A stretch of DNA of 64,000 nt from Rhizobium sp. 2MFCol3.1 (GTDB lineage: Bacteria; Pseudomonadota; Alphaproteobacteria; Rhizobiales; Rhizobiaceae): assembly GCF_000377565.1 (NCBI RefSeq), contig NZ_KB898368.1, forward strand, positions 1-64,000, given 5' to 3'. Below, piece after piece: positions 40,235-49,202 of the stretch. The first letter of the stretch is position 1, and each line of letters begins with the position of its first letter. Position numbers and translations under genes: made by a program. The notes beneath the pieces were generated by a model. The model was not told where the DNA came from. It worked only from the letters and a program-made list of their open reading frames with translations, and did no database searches.

Positions 40235-41113
40235 TCAGGGCAGGAACAGCACGTCGTACTGGTCGATGTCGCCGGGCAGGTCCTGCACGGCCATTTCCTT
40301 CTCTCCGTCTTCAAAGAATACGAGGCAGCGATCGTAGAAACCGGCAAGCGTGGCGATGAAGTCGCCTGTCTGTGCCGGGCCGTAAAAGCTTGGCGTGAAC
40401 TCCATGTAGAGTGGCACGCGGCGCGATAAGAGCGGTAGCATGGACCGGCACGCCACCGGCTCATATCCTTCGATATCCATCCAGACGAGGCCGATTGCGG
40501 CGGGGTCGATCGAAAGATCGGCCAAGATCTCCGTCACCAGCCGAACGGGGACGCTGATCTTCGTGTCGCTGGCGCTCTGCCGGATCGCGCTGCTCTTGCC
40601 GTGATTATTGGCATTCATGAAGAAATCGATCTCGCCCGACATGTCGCCGGCTGCGCAATTGACCGCGGTTACTTTCTCGTCGAGCCGATTCTGCCGCAGA
40701 TTGAGCTGCAGCAGCGGAAAATTGCGCGGATCCGGCTCGATCGTGACGATGTGCTGATAAGCGCCGCTGAGCGCGAAATAGACCGTCTGCGTGCCGATAT
40801 TGCCGCCGATCTCCAGCAGATGGCTGTCACCTCGCAACAGGCCGCGTTGGCGCAGGATCGTCAACAAGCGATCGACGTGATCGCGCTCGAAATGCCCTTT
40901 GCGGAACACCTTGCGGCCGATGTAGTCGGAAGGCGAGAAGGTCATCAGGTGGTCGCCGGCATCGACGGTCATAGAGACGACGCGCGGCCCGATGCTTTCG
41001 ATCAGGATGCGGCGGCCGGTACGCGTATCGAAGAGCTTGCGGGCGATCGCGTTGCGCATCTTGCGCCAGCGCTTCATCCAGTATTTGGCGGTCAGCCGCG
41101 ATTGGCCGGGCAT
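40235..41113 (-). CDS. FkbM-family methyltransferase
   Basis: A 292-residue FkbM-type SAM methyltransferase. Motif I is LLEIGGNIGTQTVYFALSGA near residue 100, followed by IVTIEPDPRNFPLLQLNL, and the family-typical late acidic motif LVWMDIEGYEPVACRSM lies near residue 210. FkbM enzymes O-methylate sugars of glycans or natural products. It is translationally coupled to cyaC (stop and start share a base, TGATG). The pairing of a redox-controlled cyclase with a sugar methyltransferase is unusual and may be only operon convenience. Confidence 0.87.
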   Translation of the reverse strand: MPGQSRLTAKYWMKRWRKMRNAIARKLFDTRTGRRILIESIGPRVVSMTVDAGDHLMTFSPSDYIGRKVFRKGHFERDHVDRLLTILRQRGLLRGDSHLLEIGGNIGTQTVYFALSGAYQHIVTIEPDPRNFPLLQLNLRQNRLDEKVTAVNCAAGDMSGEIDFFMNANNHGKSSAIRQSASDTKISVPVRLVTEILADLSIDPAAIGLVWMDIEGYEPVACRSMLPLLSRRVPLYMEFTPSFYGPAQTGDFIATLAGFYDRCLVFFEDGEKEMAVQDLPGDIDQYDVLFLP

Positions 41114-42831
41114 CAGGTCTGTCCTTCGAGCAGTTCGATCGCCTTGTCTCGCGGAATGACATAGACTTTCAAGGGCAGCGCGCGGCCTCTGACGCTGATT
41201 TCACGACTTTCTATCCCGCCCATGTCGGCACCGGCGAGTGCTGCAACCGGCTCGGAGACGACAAGCGCTACCTCGAACTCCTTCGCGGCGGCCTCCAGGC
41301 GGCTGGCGACGTTCACCATGTCGCCGATCGCCGTCGTGCTGCGGGCACGACCGAAGCCCAGCGTTCCCACCACCGCCGGGCCGGTATGGATGCCGATGGC
41401 GATGCGCAGCGGCATGGACAGTTCGTCCGACAGTTCCTCGCTCAGCTTTTCAATGTCGCGCGCGATCGATGCCGCTGCCGTCAGCGCTTGCCGACAGGCC
41501 TCCTCGGGCGAGGTGCCGATGCCGAAGAGCGCCATGGCGCCGTCGCCGATGAACTTGTCGACCCGCCCGCCGGCCTTCTCGACCGCATTGCCGACCAGCG
41601 CGAAATAGCGATTCAGCAGGAAGACAATATCGAAGGGCAGGCGGTCCTCGGTCAGCGCCGTGAAGTCGCGTATGTCGCAGAAGAGAACGGCGATCTCGCG
41701 CTCGCGGCCGGGCGTCGTCTCCTGCGTGTTGGCGGGCAGGGCGGTCTCCGTCGCGCGAAGCAGAAGCGGCACCACGGTCACGTCTTGCGTTGGGCGCAGC
41801 TGGCAAGCAAGCCGGACATCGGGTGCGGCGTTGATCCGCTTCAGCGTCGATTGCTCCATCCGGTCGGGAGCAGGAAGTGCCTCGAGATTGCTCAGCACCT
41901 GTACCCGGCAGGTGGAGCACTGCCCCTTGCCGCCGCAGACGGAATAATGCGGTATCCCACCAAGTCTGCTTGCTTCAAGAACCGTGAAGCCGCGCGGTAC
42001 GCGCACCACTTCCCCGCCCTGATAATGCACGGTGATCTGGTCGACACGTTCCCTCCAGCGGCGATGCGTTCTGGCCGCGACGACGAGGAACAAGGCGCCT
42101 GCGAACGAGCCGTATAGCCCGGTGCGGATCATCCTGACTTCCGCGATCGCTTCCGGGTCCTTCATGTAGCGCGAATTGAGGTTGGATTCGTAGCGACTGC
42201 TATCTGCAATCCCCTCGTATGCCGGCTCGGCTATGGTGCGGCCCATCTCGATGAAGCCGAGAATGGCGAGAACCGGCACGAGAATGGCAACGACCAGCAG
42301 CGACGCCGCGATATCCGTGTACCAGTTGCGATAACGCAGCCAGTAGTGCAGGCCGATGCAGCCGTGGAACCAGACGAACACGAGCGCGACCACCTGGCGC
42401 AGCCCATTGCCGGGCGCGTTGATCCACAGCGTGCGCATGATCGTTTCGTAATTGTCGCGGTAGCCGTAGAGCGCGTGAACGACACGCGTGCCGATCACGT
42501 GGTCGATCAACAAGATGGGAATTGCCAGACCGAGAATGATCTGGGCAAGCTCCCCCTTGGGCATGACGAGGCTGCGGCGGATGTAGATCGAGCGCAAGAC
42601 CAGCGCGATATGGGTGAAGATCGCGCCGTAGAGTGCGAGCGTGCCGACCGGATTTCGCCAAAGTGCGGTGAAAAACCGTCTACCATCTTCCGCCGCCGAA
42701 ACGGAAATGAGGCCGAGCGCATGATTGGAAAAATGCAGGAACGCGAAGGCGAACATGACAAGGCCGGAGCCGAGCCGAGCACGCCTGATCGAGCGTTCCG
42801 AAAAAATGCTGCTGACTGCGCCGCTCGCCAT
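41113..42831 (-). CDS. cyaC: Membrane adenylate cyclase with diheme-type anchor and 2Fe-2S domain (CyaC-like)
   Basis: A 572-residue three-part cyclase. Residues ~15-255 hold six helices with paired histidines (H33/H37, H74, H111/H119, H156/H162), the pattern of diheme-b anchors of succinate:quinone oxidoreductases. Residues ~265-355 are a plant-type ferredoxin domain with C299, C305, C308 (VCGGKGQCSTC) and C343. Residues ~378-560 are a complete class III catalytic domain: D386 and D430 for metal, adenine-type Lys426, Asp504, and N507/R511. Sinorhizobium CyaC is described as a quinone-responsive diheme cyclase, which this resembles. It should make cAMP in response to membrane redox state. fkbM follows in the same operon. 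Confidence 0.85.
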   Translation of the reverse strand: MASGAVSSIFSERSIRRARLGSGLVMFAFAFLHFSNHALGLISVSAAEDGRRFFTALWRNPVGTLALYGAIFTHIALVLRSIYIRRSLVMPKGELAQIILGLAIPILLIDHVIGTRVVHALYGYRDNYETIMRTLWINAPGNGLRQVVALVFVWFHGCIGLHYWLRYRNWYTDIAASLLVVAILVPVLAILGFIEMGRTIAEPAYEGIADSSRYESNLNSRYMKDPEAIAEVRMIRTGLYGSFAGALFLVVAARTHRRWRERVDQITVHYQGGEVVRVPRGFTVLEASRLGGIPHYSVCGGKGQCSTCRVQVLSNLEALPAPDRMEQSTLKRINAAPDVRLACQLRPTQDVTVVPLLLRATETALPANTQETTPGREREIAVLFCDIRDFTALTEDRLPFDIVFLLNRYFALVGNAVEKAGGRVDKFIGDGAMALFGIGTSPEEACRQALTAAASIARDIEKLSEELSDELSMPLRIAIGIHTGPAVVGTLGFGRARSTTAIGDMVNVASRLEAAAKEFEVALVVSEPVAALAGADMGGIESREISVRGRALPLKVYVIPRDKAIELLEGQT

Positions 42832-43022
42832 TCAATACCGTTCTTGAAACCCAAATCACATTTGCACTAGTGATAGGGCAATTGAGGTTTTATTGCCGCC
42901 TTTCGACCGTCCGTGCACGTCACATGTTCGTCAGCAAGCCGTAAGGATGAAGACCATAGCAAACTTTCGCCTGGCGGGCACAGGGCCGGTCTTGAACACT
43001 GCATCTCAAAGTGCGTGACCAC

Positions 43023-44108
43023 ATGCGCATAGCATTCTACGCACCGCTGAAATCGCCCAACCATCCGGTGCCCTCGGGAGACCGGCTGATGGCGCGGCTG
43101 CTGATCCGCGCCTTGCAGGTGGGCGGCCATACGGTCGAGGTCGCATCCGAATTCCGCAGCTTCGCATCGACGGCGGAAGCGGCGGCAAAGGTCGAAGGCG
43201 AAGCGGCCTTGGAGTTGCAGCGGTTGCGGGCCGCGTGGGCGGGCGAAGGCGAGCCCGATCTCTGGTTCTGCTATCACCCCTATTACAAATCCGTCGATCC
43301 ATTCGGACCGGCACTTTGCGCGGAATTCGGCATTCCTCTTGTCACTGCGGAAGCATCCTACTCCCCCAAGCGCGATCAGACCGATTGGGGGCCATATCAG
43401 GCGCGGATCGGCGCGATGGTCAGGGACGCTGCGGTCAACATCGGCTTCACGCGACGCGACCGAGAGGGCCTCGAAAGGGCAATCCCCGAGGCGCACATCG
43501 CGGTACTCGCCCCTTTCATCGACACGACGCCATTTGAGGGCCGCCAGCCAGTGCCGGAGCCGACACGGCTGATTACCGTCGCGATGATGCGCGCCGGCGA
43601 CAAGATGCAGAGCTACGCGATGCTCGCCGAAGCGCTGACCAAGATAAGCAACAAGCCGTGGACGCTGGCGATCGTCGGTGACGGTCCGATGCGCGGTGAG
43701 GTCGAGCGCCTTTTCTCAACGTTCGAGCCGGGGAGGCTCGATTGGCTTGGGGAGCGTGGTGCTGACGATATCGTTGCGGACCTTGGAAGATCAGGCATCT
43801 ACGTATGGCCGGGCTGCGGTGAGGCCTATGGGCTTGCCTATCTTGAGGCTCAGGCGGCCGGCTTGCCTGTGGTCGCTCAGAACACGGCGGGCGTTCCAGA
43901 AGTCGTCCAGTCTGGCTTGACCGGATTGCTGACGGCTGAGGGGGATATCGCCGCCTACGCTTCGGCGATCAGCGATTTGCTCGATGATGCCTTGAAACGC
44001 ACCGAGATGGCGAACGCGGCACGCCGCTTCGTTCTGGCCGAACGATCGCTTGCGATTGCGGCAAAGGCGATCGACGAGATTTTATGCAGATATATAGGAA
44101 AACAATGA
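43023..44108 (+). CDS. GT4-like glycosyltransferase
   Basis: A 361-residue GT-B glycosyltransferase. It opens MRIAFYAPLKSPNHPVPSGD, with a donor-binding half containing GIYVWPGCGEAYGLAYLEAQ near residues 260-279 (the E-x7-E-type region), then AGLPVVAQNTAGVPEVV. The start at 43023 gives the normal N-terminus; an earlier in-frame codon at 43011 adds four residues. Its stop overlaps the polysaccharide deacetylase start (ATGATGA), so the two probably act on the same glycan. It is divergent from cyaC. Confidence 0.87.
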   Translation: MRIAFYAPLKSPNHPVPSGDRLMARLLIRALQVGGHTVEVASEFRSFASTAEAAAKVEGEAALELQRLRAAWAGEGEPDLWFCYHPYYKSVDPFGPALCAEFGIPLVTAEASYSPKRDQTDWGPYQARIGAMVRDAAVNIGFTRRDREGLERAIPEAHIAVLAPFIDTTPFEGRQPVPEPTRLITVAMMRAGDKMQSYAMLAEALTKISNKPWTLAIVGDGPMRGEVERLFSTFEPGRLDWLGERGADDIVADLGRSGIYVWPGCGEAYGLAYLEAQAAGLPVVAQNTAGVPEVVQSGLTGLLTAEGDIAAYASAISDLLDDALKRTEMANAARRFVLAERSLAIAAKAIDEILCRYIGKQ

Positions 44109-44854
44109 TGACGGCTGATGACATCTGGGCGCCATTGCGGGCGGAGCTCGACCGTTGGCAGGCCGCCGGCAAGACCGCCCGCTTCTGGCTTCGCGACGAC
44201 GATGCGATCGAGCCGACGCCGGCGCTGGAGCAGCTGCTGAAGGTGACCGCCGACGCCAACGTGCCATTGACGCTCGCCGTCATTCCGGCGTCCACCGGCG
44301 AGGCACTCGCGGCGCGGCTGGCTGACGAGCCGCATGTACTGGTGGCCTTGCATGGATGGTCGCATACCAATCACGCAGGGCCTGACGAGAAGAAGCAGGA
44401 ACTCGGCGCCCATCGCGCGCCGGAAATCGTGCTCGGCGAGTTGCGCGACGGCTTTGCCATTCTGCAGCGGCTGTTCGGCTCGCGCTTGATCTCGATGCTG
44501 GTGCCGCCCTGGAACCGGATCAACGGCGCGCTTATCGCGAAGTTGCCGGCACTTGGCCTTGAGACCCTGTCCGTCTACGGAGTCGCCAAGGCGGGCAGCC
44601 CAATACGGCTGCTGAATACCCACGTCGATATCATGAACTGGCACGGCATCCGTGGCGGCAGGCCGCATGAGGAGCTGGTAGCTGACGTGGTGAAGGAACT
44701 GCGGGCGCGCTTCGATGATGATGCGGAGCCGATCGGCATTCTCACGCACCATCTCGTGCATGATGAGACCGCCTGGGCGTTCCTCGCCCACCTTCTGGCC
44801 GAGACGAGCGCCCATCCCGCCGTCGCCTGGAAATCGGCGGCGTCATTGGTCTAA
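44105..44854 (+). CDS. Polysaccharide deacetylase-family protein (NodB-homology)
   Basis: A 249-residue protein with the metal-dependent deacetylase motifs: RFWLRDDDAIEPT near residue 27 (Asp pair), LHGWSHTNHAG near residue 87 (H-x3-H metal ligands) and LVPPWNRINGAL near residue 137. Members remove acetyl groups from GlcNAc-type sugars. There is no signal peptide, so it may act on a cytoplasmic lipid-linked or nucleotide intermediate. It overlaps the glycosyltransferase gene upstream by four bases and ends next to the convergent MBL hydrolase. Confidence 0.82.
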   Translation: MMTADDIWAPLRAELDRWQAAGKTARFWLRDDDAIEPTPALEQLLKVTADANVPLTLAVIPASTGEALAARLADEPHVLVALHGWSHTNHAGPDEKKQELGAHRAPEIVLGELRDGFAILQRLFGSRLISMLVPPWNRINGALIAKLPALGLETLSVYGVAKAGSPIRLLNTHVDIMNWHGIRGGRPHEELVADVVKELRARFDDDAEPIGILTHHLVHDETAWAFLAHLLAETSAHPAVAWKSAASLV

Positions 44855-44856
44855 TC

Positions 44857-45687
44857 CTAGAGTTCAAGAACCTGGTTGTCGCGAGCTGCGAACGAGCTCG
44901 GGAAGGCGGCCTGCGCCTGCTTTTCCATGTCTTCCAGCTGCGCATCGGTGCGCGAGGGCGCGTGGTGGAAGAGCGCGAATTGTTTCGTGCCTGCCATCTT
45001 CGCCAGTTCGATGCCGTGCTGCCACGTCGAGTGGCCAAAGCCCTTGAAGCGCTGCATTTCGTCTTCGTTGTAAGTGCAGTCGTAGACGGCGAGATCGACG
45101 TCCCGCATCATTTCCAGCGCGACGGGATCATGGCTGCCTGGCGTGTGCTCGATGTCGTAGACCAGCGCGATGGAACGGCCCTGATACTCAACACGATAGC
45201 CGATCGCGCCGCCAGGGTGGTTCAGCATGAAGGTCTTGATCTTGACGCCGGGATGCGGCTCCAGGATTTGTCCGGCGTGAAAGTCGCGGAAGCTCATCGT
45301 CGCCTGGCAGATGTCGGTCTTCACAGGGAACCATGGCGGGCTGATGAATTGCTCGATCATCTCGCGCGTGGTCATCTTGCCATCGAGATGGCCGGACCAG
45401 ATGCGCAGATCGATCGACGGATAGTAGATGGCCTTGAAGAAGGGCAGCCCGATGATGTGGTCATAGTGACAGTGGCTGAAGAACAGATCGACGTCGCGGA
45501 CCTGCTCGTTGAGCATGCAGAGCCCGGCTTCGCGGGCGCCGGAGCCCGCGTCGAAGATCATACGGTGTTCGCCACAGCGAATCTCGATGCAGGAGGTGTT
45601 GCCACCATAGCGATCGAACTCAGGTCCGGAGACCGGGATACTGCCGCGAACGCCCCAGAACTTTACTTGAAAGAGATCTTTACTCAT
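44857..45687 (-). CDS. MBL-fold metallohydrolase, possible cyclic phosphodiesterase
   Basis: A 276-residue metallo-beta-lactamase-fold hydrolase. FWGVRGSIPVSGPEFDRYGG opens the protein and SHCHYDHIIGLPFF near residue 87 gives the H-x-H-x-D-H zinc site; a later DYDIEH-like region supplies another ligand. This layout matches the COG1235/PhnP-like group, which includes phosphodiesterases acting on cyclic phosphates. Given the three cyclase-like genes nearby, breakdown of a cyclic nucleotide is an attractive guess, not a demonstrated role. The start at 45687 (MSKDLFQVKFW) is preferred over 45753. Confidence 0.78.
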   Translation of the reverse strand: MSKDLFQVKFWGVRGSIPVSGPEFDRYGGNTSCIEIRCGEHRMIFDAGSGAREAGLCMLNEQVRDVDLFFSHCHYDHIIGLPFFKAIYYPSIDLRIWSGHLDGKMTTREMIEQFISPPWFPVKTDICQATMSFRDFHAGQILEPHPGVKIKTFMLNHPGGAIGYRVEYQGRSIALVYDIEHTPGSHDPVALEMMRDVDLAVYDCTYNEDEMQRFKGFGHSTWQHGIELAKMAGTKQFALFHHAPSRTDAQLEDMEKQAQAAFPSSFAARDNQVLEL

Positions 45688-46139
45688 CGCTTTTTCAAAA
45701 TGGTCCGACCCCACCGCGCTAACGTGATCATCATTTGATGCCAAGCGTGGCATTCCACAAGCCGTCTTGTTTTACGTACCGCATCCACCCTATCAATCCA
45801 ACCGGTGGAATTTCTTAAGCAACCGGGTTTTGTCGCAGAAAGCAACAGCTTATGGTTCGATTTTCGTAAATTGCGGTGCGCTTTTGGCCAGCTTGCAGTG
45901 TCGAATCCTGATTTTCCTAAAAAATATATGGGAATTCGCATACGGGAATGCAAATGGCTGCCGATCCCACTTAAGTCGAAGGTTCAGGCTGGAAAAGCGG
46001 ATGGTATCGACGACGCTACGAGGCGTTTTCGGTGCCGATCTTTAGTCGCGCATGGCTGCGGTGCGATATGCACATCGGGCGCCGCCGTTGCCGGCGCCGC
46101 CCGATAATGTCGTTTGTTTTCGTTTTCGCCGCCGTTGAC
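45688..46139. other. Gap between MBL hydrolase and glgX
   Basis: This 452-bp gap lies upstream of the MBL gene and downstream of glgX. Its middle part, roughly 45780-45960, is AT-richer than the genes. Open frames across it are short, overlap one another and have no recognisable content. An imperfect GC-rich hairpin occupies 46074-46105. No gene is supported. Confidence 0.5.
46074..46105. terminator. Imperfect GC-rich hairpin downstream of glgX
   Basis: The first eight base pairs (ATCGGGCG/CGCCCGAT) are perfect, with one mismatch before further pairing. It lies 35 bp past the glgX stop. No T-run follows on the minus strand; on the plus strand a T-containing GTTTGTTTTCG follows. Terminator function is possible. 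Confidence 0.35.
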
Positions 46140-48230
46140 CTAGCCGCTCCTCGGAACGAACACCGCCACGCTTTCGCGCTCGACCGTCAGCGGTTCATTG
46201 ACATCAAGTCTGGTGAATGGATCGTCCGCACCAGTCGCCAGCACACGGCTCCAGTCCTCGATCCCGTTGACCTGAGGCAGTCGGACCTCGCAGTCTCCGC
46301 CGGCGTTGAACACCATGAACACACCAGCGCTCTTGTCAGCCTCAGGCGTGTTGGCGCTGTAGGACATGTAGACGCTGAGCAGGCGAAGCTCCGGATCCTT
46401 CCAGTCCTCTTCACCCATCTGCTCGCCATCAGGACGATACCAGGCGATTTCGGTGCGCCCATCCTCGCTGACGGCGCCGGTCAGGAAGCGTTCCTGGCGA
46501 AGCTCGGGGTGGTCTTTGCGCAGCGCGATCATCTTCTGGCAGAAGCCGAGGAAGGGATCGTCGAGACCGGACCAGTCGACCCAGCCGATTTCGTTGTCCT
46601 GGCAATAGGCGTTGTTGTTGCCGCCCTGGCTGTTGCCGACCTCGTCGCCGGCGACGATCATCGGAATGCCCTGGCTGAGAAGCAGCGTCGCCATCATGTT
46701 GCGGCGGCGGCGGGCGCGGGCATCGCGGATGCCGGCATCGTCGGCGGCACCCTCGGCGCCCATGTTGTCGGAGTGATTGTCCGAGTGACCGTCGCGGTTA
46801 TCTTCGCCGTTCGCCTCGTTGTGCTTGTCGTTGAACGAGACCGTATCCATCAGCGTGAAGCCGTCATGAGCGGATAGAAGGTTGACCGACGATGTCGCCG
46901 CGCGGTCGGAGTGGTTGAACTGCAGCTGCGAGCCAGTAAGACGCGACGCGATGTCGGGCGCCATGCCGCCGTCGCCCTTCCAGAAGCGCCTGGTGTCGTC
47001 GCGGAATTTGTCGTTCCACTCCCGGAACGGATGCGGAAAGCCGCCGACCTGGTAACCGCCTTCGCCGACATCCCAGGGTTCGGCGATCAGCTTCACGCCC
47101 GACAGGATAGGGTCCTGGCGGATCGCGCCGAAGAAGATACCCTGGCGGTCGAAGTCGAGGTCCTGGCGCCCGAGCGTGCTGGCGAGATCGAAGCGGAAGC
47201 CATCGACGTGCATGACGCCGACCCAGTAGCGCAGGCTGTCGAGTACCATGCGCATGACCATGGGGTGGGCAACGTTTAGCGTATTGCCGGTGCCTGTCGT
47301 GTCGTAGGTGTGTCGCGGATCGTCGGGCGAGAGGATATAGTAGCTGGCATTGTCGAGGCCGCGGAAGGAAAGCGTCGGCCCGCGTTCGCTGCCCTCTGCG
47401 GTGTGGTTGTAGACCACATCCATGATGACTTCGATGCCAGCGGCGTGGAACGCCTTCACCATCGTCTTGAACTCGGTGATCTTGCTTCCCGACAGATATC
47501 GCGGCTGCGGCGCGAAGAAGCCGAGCGTCTGGTAGCCCCAGTAATTGGTAAGGCCTTTTTCCAGGAGATAGCGGTCGTTTGGAAAATGCTGGATCGGCAG
47601 CAGCTCGATCGCCGAGATGCCGAGCTTGGTCAGGTGGTCGATGATCGGTTCGCTGCACATGCCGAGAAAGGTGCCGCGCAGCTCCTCGGGTACATCGGGA
47701 TGCGTCATCGTCATCCCGCGCACATGCGCTTCATAGATGATCGTGTCCGTCCAGGTTCGGCGGATGGCCTGGTCGCCATCCCAGTCGAAATCCGGATCCT
47801 GCACGATCCCCTTGACCATATAGGGAGCGCTGTCGCGGTCGTCGAAAGAGAGGTCGTCGTCCTTGGCGCCGATCGTATAGCCGTAGAGCGCGTCGTCCCA
47901 TTTGAGCTCGCCGAGCACCTGCTTGGCATAGGGGTCGAGCAGTAGCTTGTTCGGGTTAAAGCGGTGACCGGCCTGCGGATCGTAGGGGCCGTGGGCGCGA
48001 TAGCCATAAACGGTGCCCGGGCCAACGCCGGCGATGTAGCCGGACCAGATGTCACCCTCGCGCTTTGGCAGCGCCATGCGTGCTACCTCCTCCTTGCCAT
48101 CGGGCGAGAAGAGGCAGAGCTCCATCTGTTCGGCATGGGCAGAAAACACCGCGAAATGCGTTCCCTGGCCGGTGTATTCAGCACCCAGTTCAGGCTTGAG
48201 AAAGTCGAGTTCTGAAAACGAAAAGCTCAT
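46140..48230 (-). CDS. glgX: Glycogen debranching enzyme (isoamylase type)
   Basis: A 696-residue GH13 debranching enzyme with an N-terminal CBM48-like beta domain (residues ~10-110). The GH13 motifs are VIMDVVYNHTAEG, FRFDLASTLGR (catalytic Asp), LIAEPWDVGEGGYQVGGFP (acid Glu) and LLSAHDGFTLMD. GlgX cleaves the short alpha-1,6 branches left by glycogen phosphorylase. The start at 48230 (MSFSFSELDF) has GCGGGGGC upstream; an earlier in-frame codon at 48281 is unlikely. It is not adjacent here to glgA, glgB or glgC, which is unusual for the usual glg operon. Confidence 0.92.
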   Translation of the reverse strand: MSFSFSELDFLKPELGAEYTGQGTHFAVFSAHAEQMELCLFSPDGKEEVARMALPKREGDIWSGYIAGVGPGTVYGYRAHGPYDPQAGHRFNPNKLLLDPYAKQVLGELKWDDALYGYTIGAKDDDLSFDDRDSAPYMVKGIVQDPDFDWDGDQAIRRTWTDTIIYEAHVRGMTMTHPDVPEELRGTFLGMCSEPIIDHLTKLGISAIELLPIQHFPNDRYLLEKGLTNYWGYQTLGFFAPQPRYLSGSKITEFKTMVKAFHAAGIEVIMDVVYNHTAEGSERGPTLSFRGLDNASYYILSPDDPRHTYDTTGTGNTLNVAHPMVMRMVLDSLRYWVGVMHVDGFRFDLASTLGRQDLDFDRQGIFFGAIRQDPILSGVKLIAEPWDVGEGGYQVGGFPHPFREWNDKFRDDTRRFWKGDGGMAPDIASRLTGSQLQFNHSDRAATSSVNLLSAHDGFTLMDTVSFNDKHNEANGEDNRDGHSDNHSDNMGAEGAADDAGIRDARARRRRNMMATLLLSQGIPMIVAGDEVGNSQGGNNNAYCQDNEIGWVDWSGLDDPFLGFCQKMIALRKDHPELRQERFLTGAVSEDGRTEIAWYRPDGEQMGEEDWKDPELRLLSVYMSYSANTPEADKSAGVFMVFNAGGDCEVRLPQVNGIEDWSRVLATGADDPFTRLDVNEPLTVERESVAVFVPRSG

Positions 48231-48329
48231 GGAACGCCCCCGCTTGGTTGTTAGCCTGCAGGGAACGTTGTTGCGCTGCAAAAGTTCCTTGGACTACCGC
48301 TAGGGCGTATCGATTTGCGCCACTAAAGA

Positions 48330-49124
48330 TCAGGGCATCAACTGTCCGCCATTGACCTCGATGATCTGGCCGGTCACGTAGCCTGACAGTGTTGGCGATG
48401 CGAGGAACAGATAAGCGCCGACGCAATACTCGGGCGTGCCGACGAAGCCCATCGGGATCGACTTGCGCTGCATCTCCATCTGCTCGTCGTTGGTATAACG
48501 CTCGTGAAACGGCGTGGCGATCACGCCTGGCGCCACCGCGTTGACGCGAATGCGGTCGGGCACGAATTCCTTCGCATGGCCGCGGGTGATGGTGGAAACG
48601 AAGCCCTTGGCGGCTGCGTAGAGAATGGCGCCGCCACCGCCGCCGTTTCGCGCGGCAATCGATGTGGTGTTGATGATGAAGCCGCCCTGCTTCTTCAGCC
48701 ATGGGTGGGCCGCGCGGGTTGCGGCCAGCACGGAGCGGGCGTTGAGGTCCATTACCTTCTCGTAATGCTCGTCGGTGAATTCCGAGGTCGGCTTGCGGCC
48801 TAGCATGCCGCCGGCATTGTTCACCAAGCCATCGAGATGGCCGAATGTCTTGGCGGTCTCTTCGACCACGCGCTCGGTTTCGCCCTCTTTCGACACGTCG
48901 CCATGGACGAGATGGACGTGACCGCCCGCCGCCTTGATCTCGTCTGCCAGCGCTTCTGCCTGCTCTCGGCTTGAGTTGTAGTGAATTCCGACCTTCATTT
49001 CCTGTGCTGCAAGCGCTCTGGCGAGTGCCGCGCCAATGCCTGTCGAAGCGCCGGTGATCAGAACGGCCTTGCCGGCCAGATCGGGAATTTTGATTGCCGC
49101 AAGCAATTGCGCAAGATGTGCCAT
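48330..49124 (-). CDS. Short-chain dehydrogenase/reductase
   Basis: A 264-residue classical SDR. The cofactor motif TGASTGIGAALARAL lies near residues 24-38, NNAGGM near 100, the catalytic Ser in INTTSIAARN near 152 and Y-x3-K as LYAAAKG near 168. Glucose-1-dehydrogenase-like or 3-oxoacyl reductase-like members share this layout; the substrate is not certain. It lies 78 bp upstream of the GST gene's stop and in the same direction. Confidence 0.9.
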   Translation of the reverse strand: MAHLAQLLAAIKIPDLAGKAVLITGASTGIGAALARALAAQEMKVGIHYNSSREQAEALADEIKAAGGHVHLVHGDVSKEGETERVVEETAKTFGHLDGLVNNAGGMLGRKPTSEFTDEHYEKVMDLNARSVLAATRAAHPWLKKQGGFIINTTSIAARNGGGGGAILYAAAKGFVSTITRGHAKEFVPDRIRVNAVAPGVIATPFHERYTNDEQMEMQRKSIPMGFVGTPEYCVGAYLFLASPTLSGYVTGQIIEVNGGQLMP

Positions 49125-49202
49125 GAAAACGATCTCCCAGTTTTATCGAAAGGCCGACGCGCGTCCGGCCAAGATGATGTCCCGCCGGGATTAGATTGGA
49201 GA

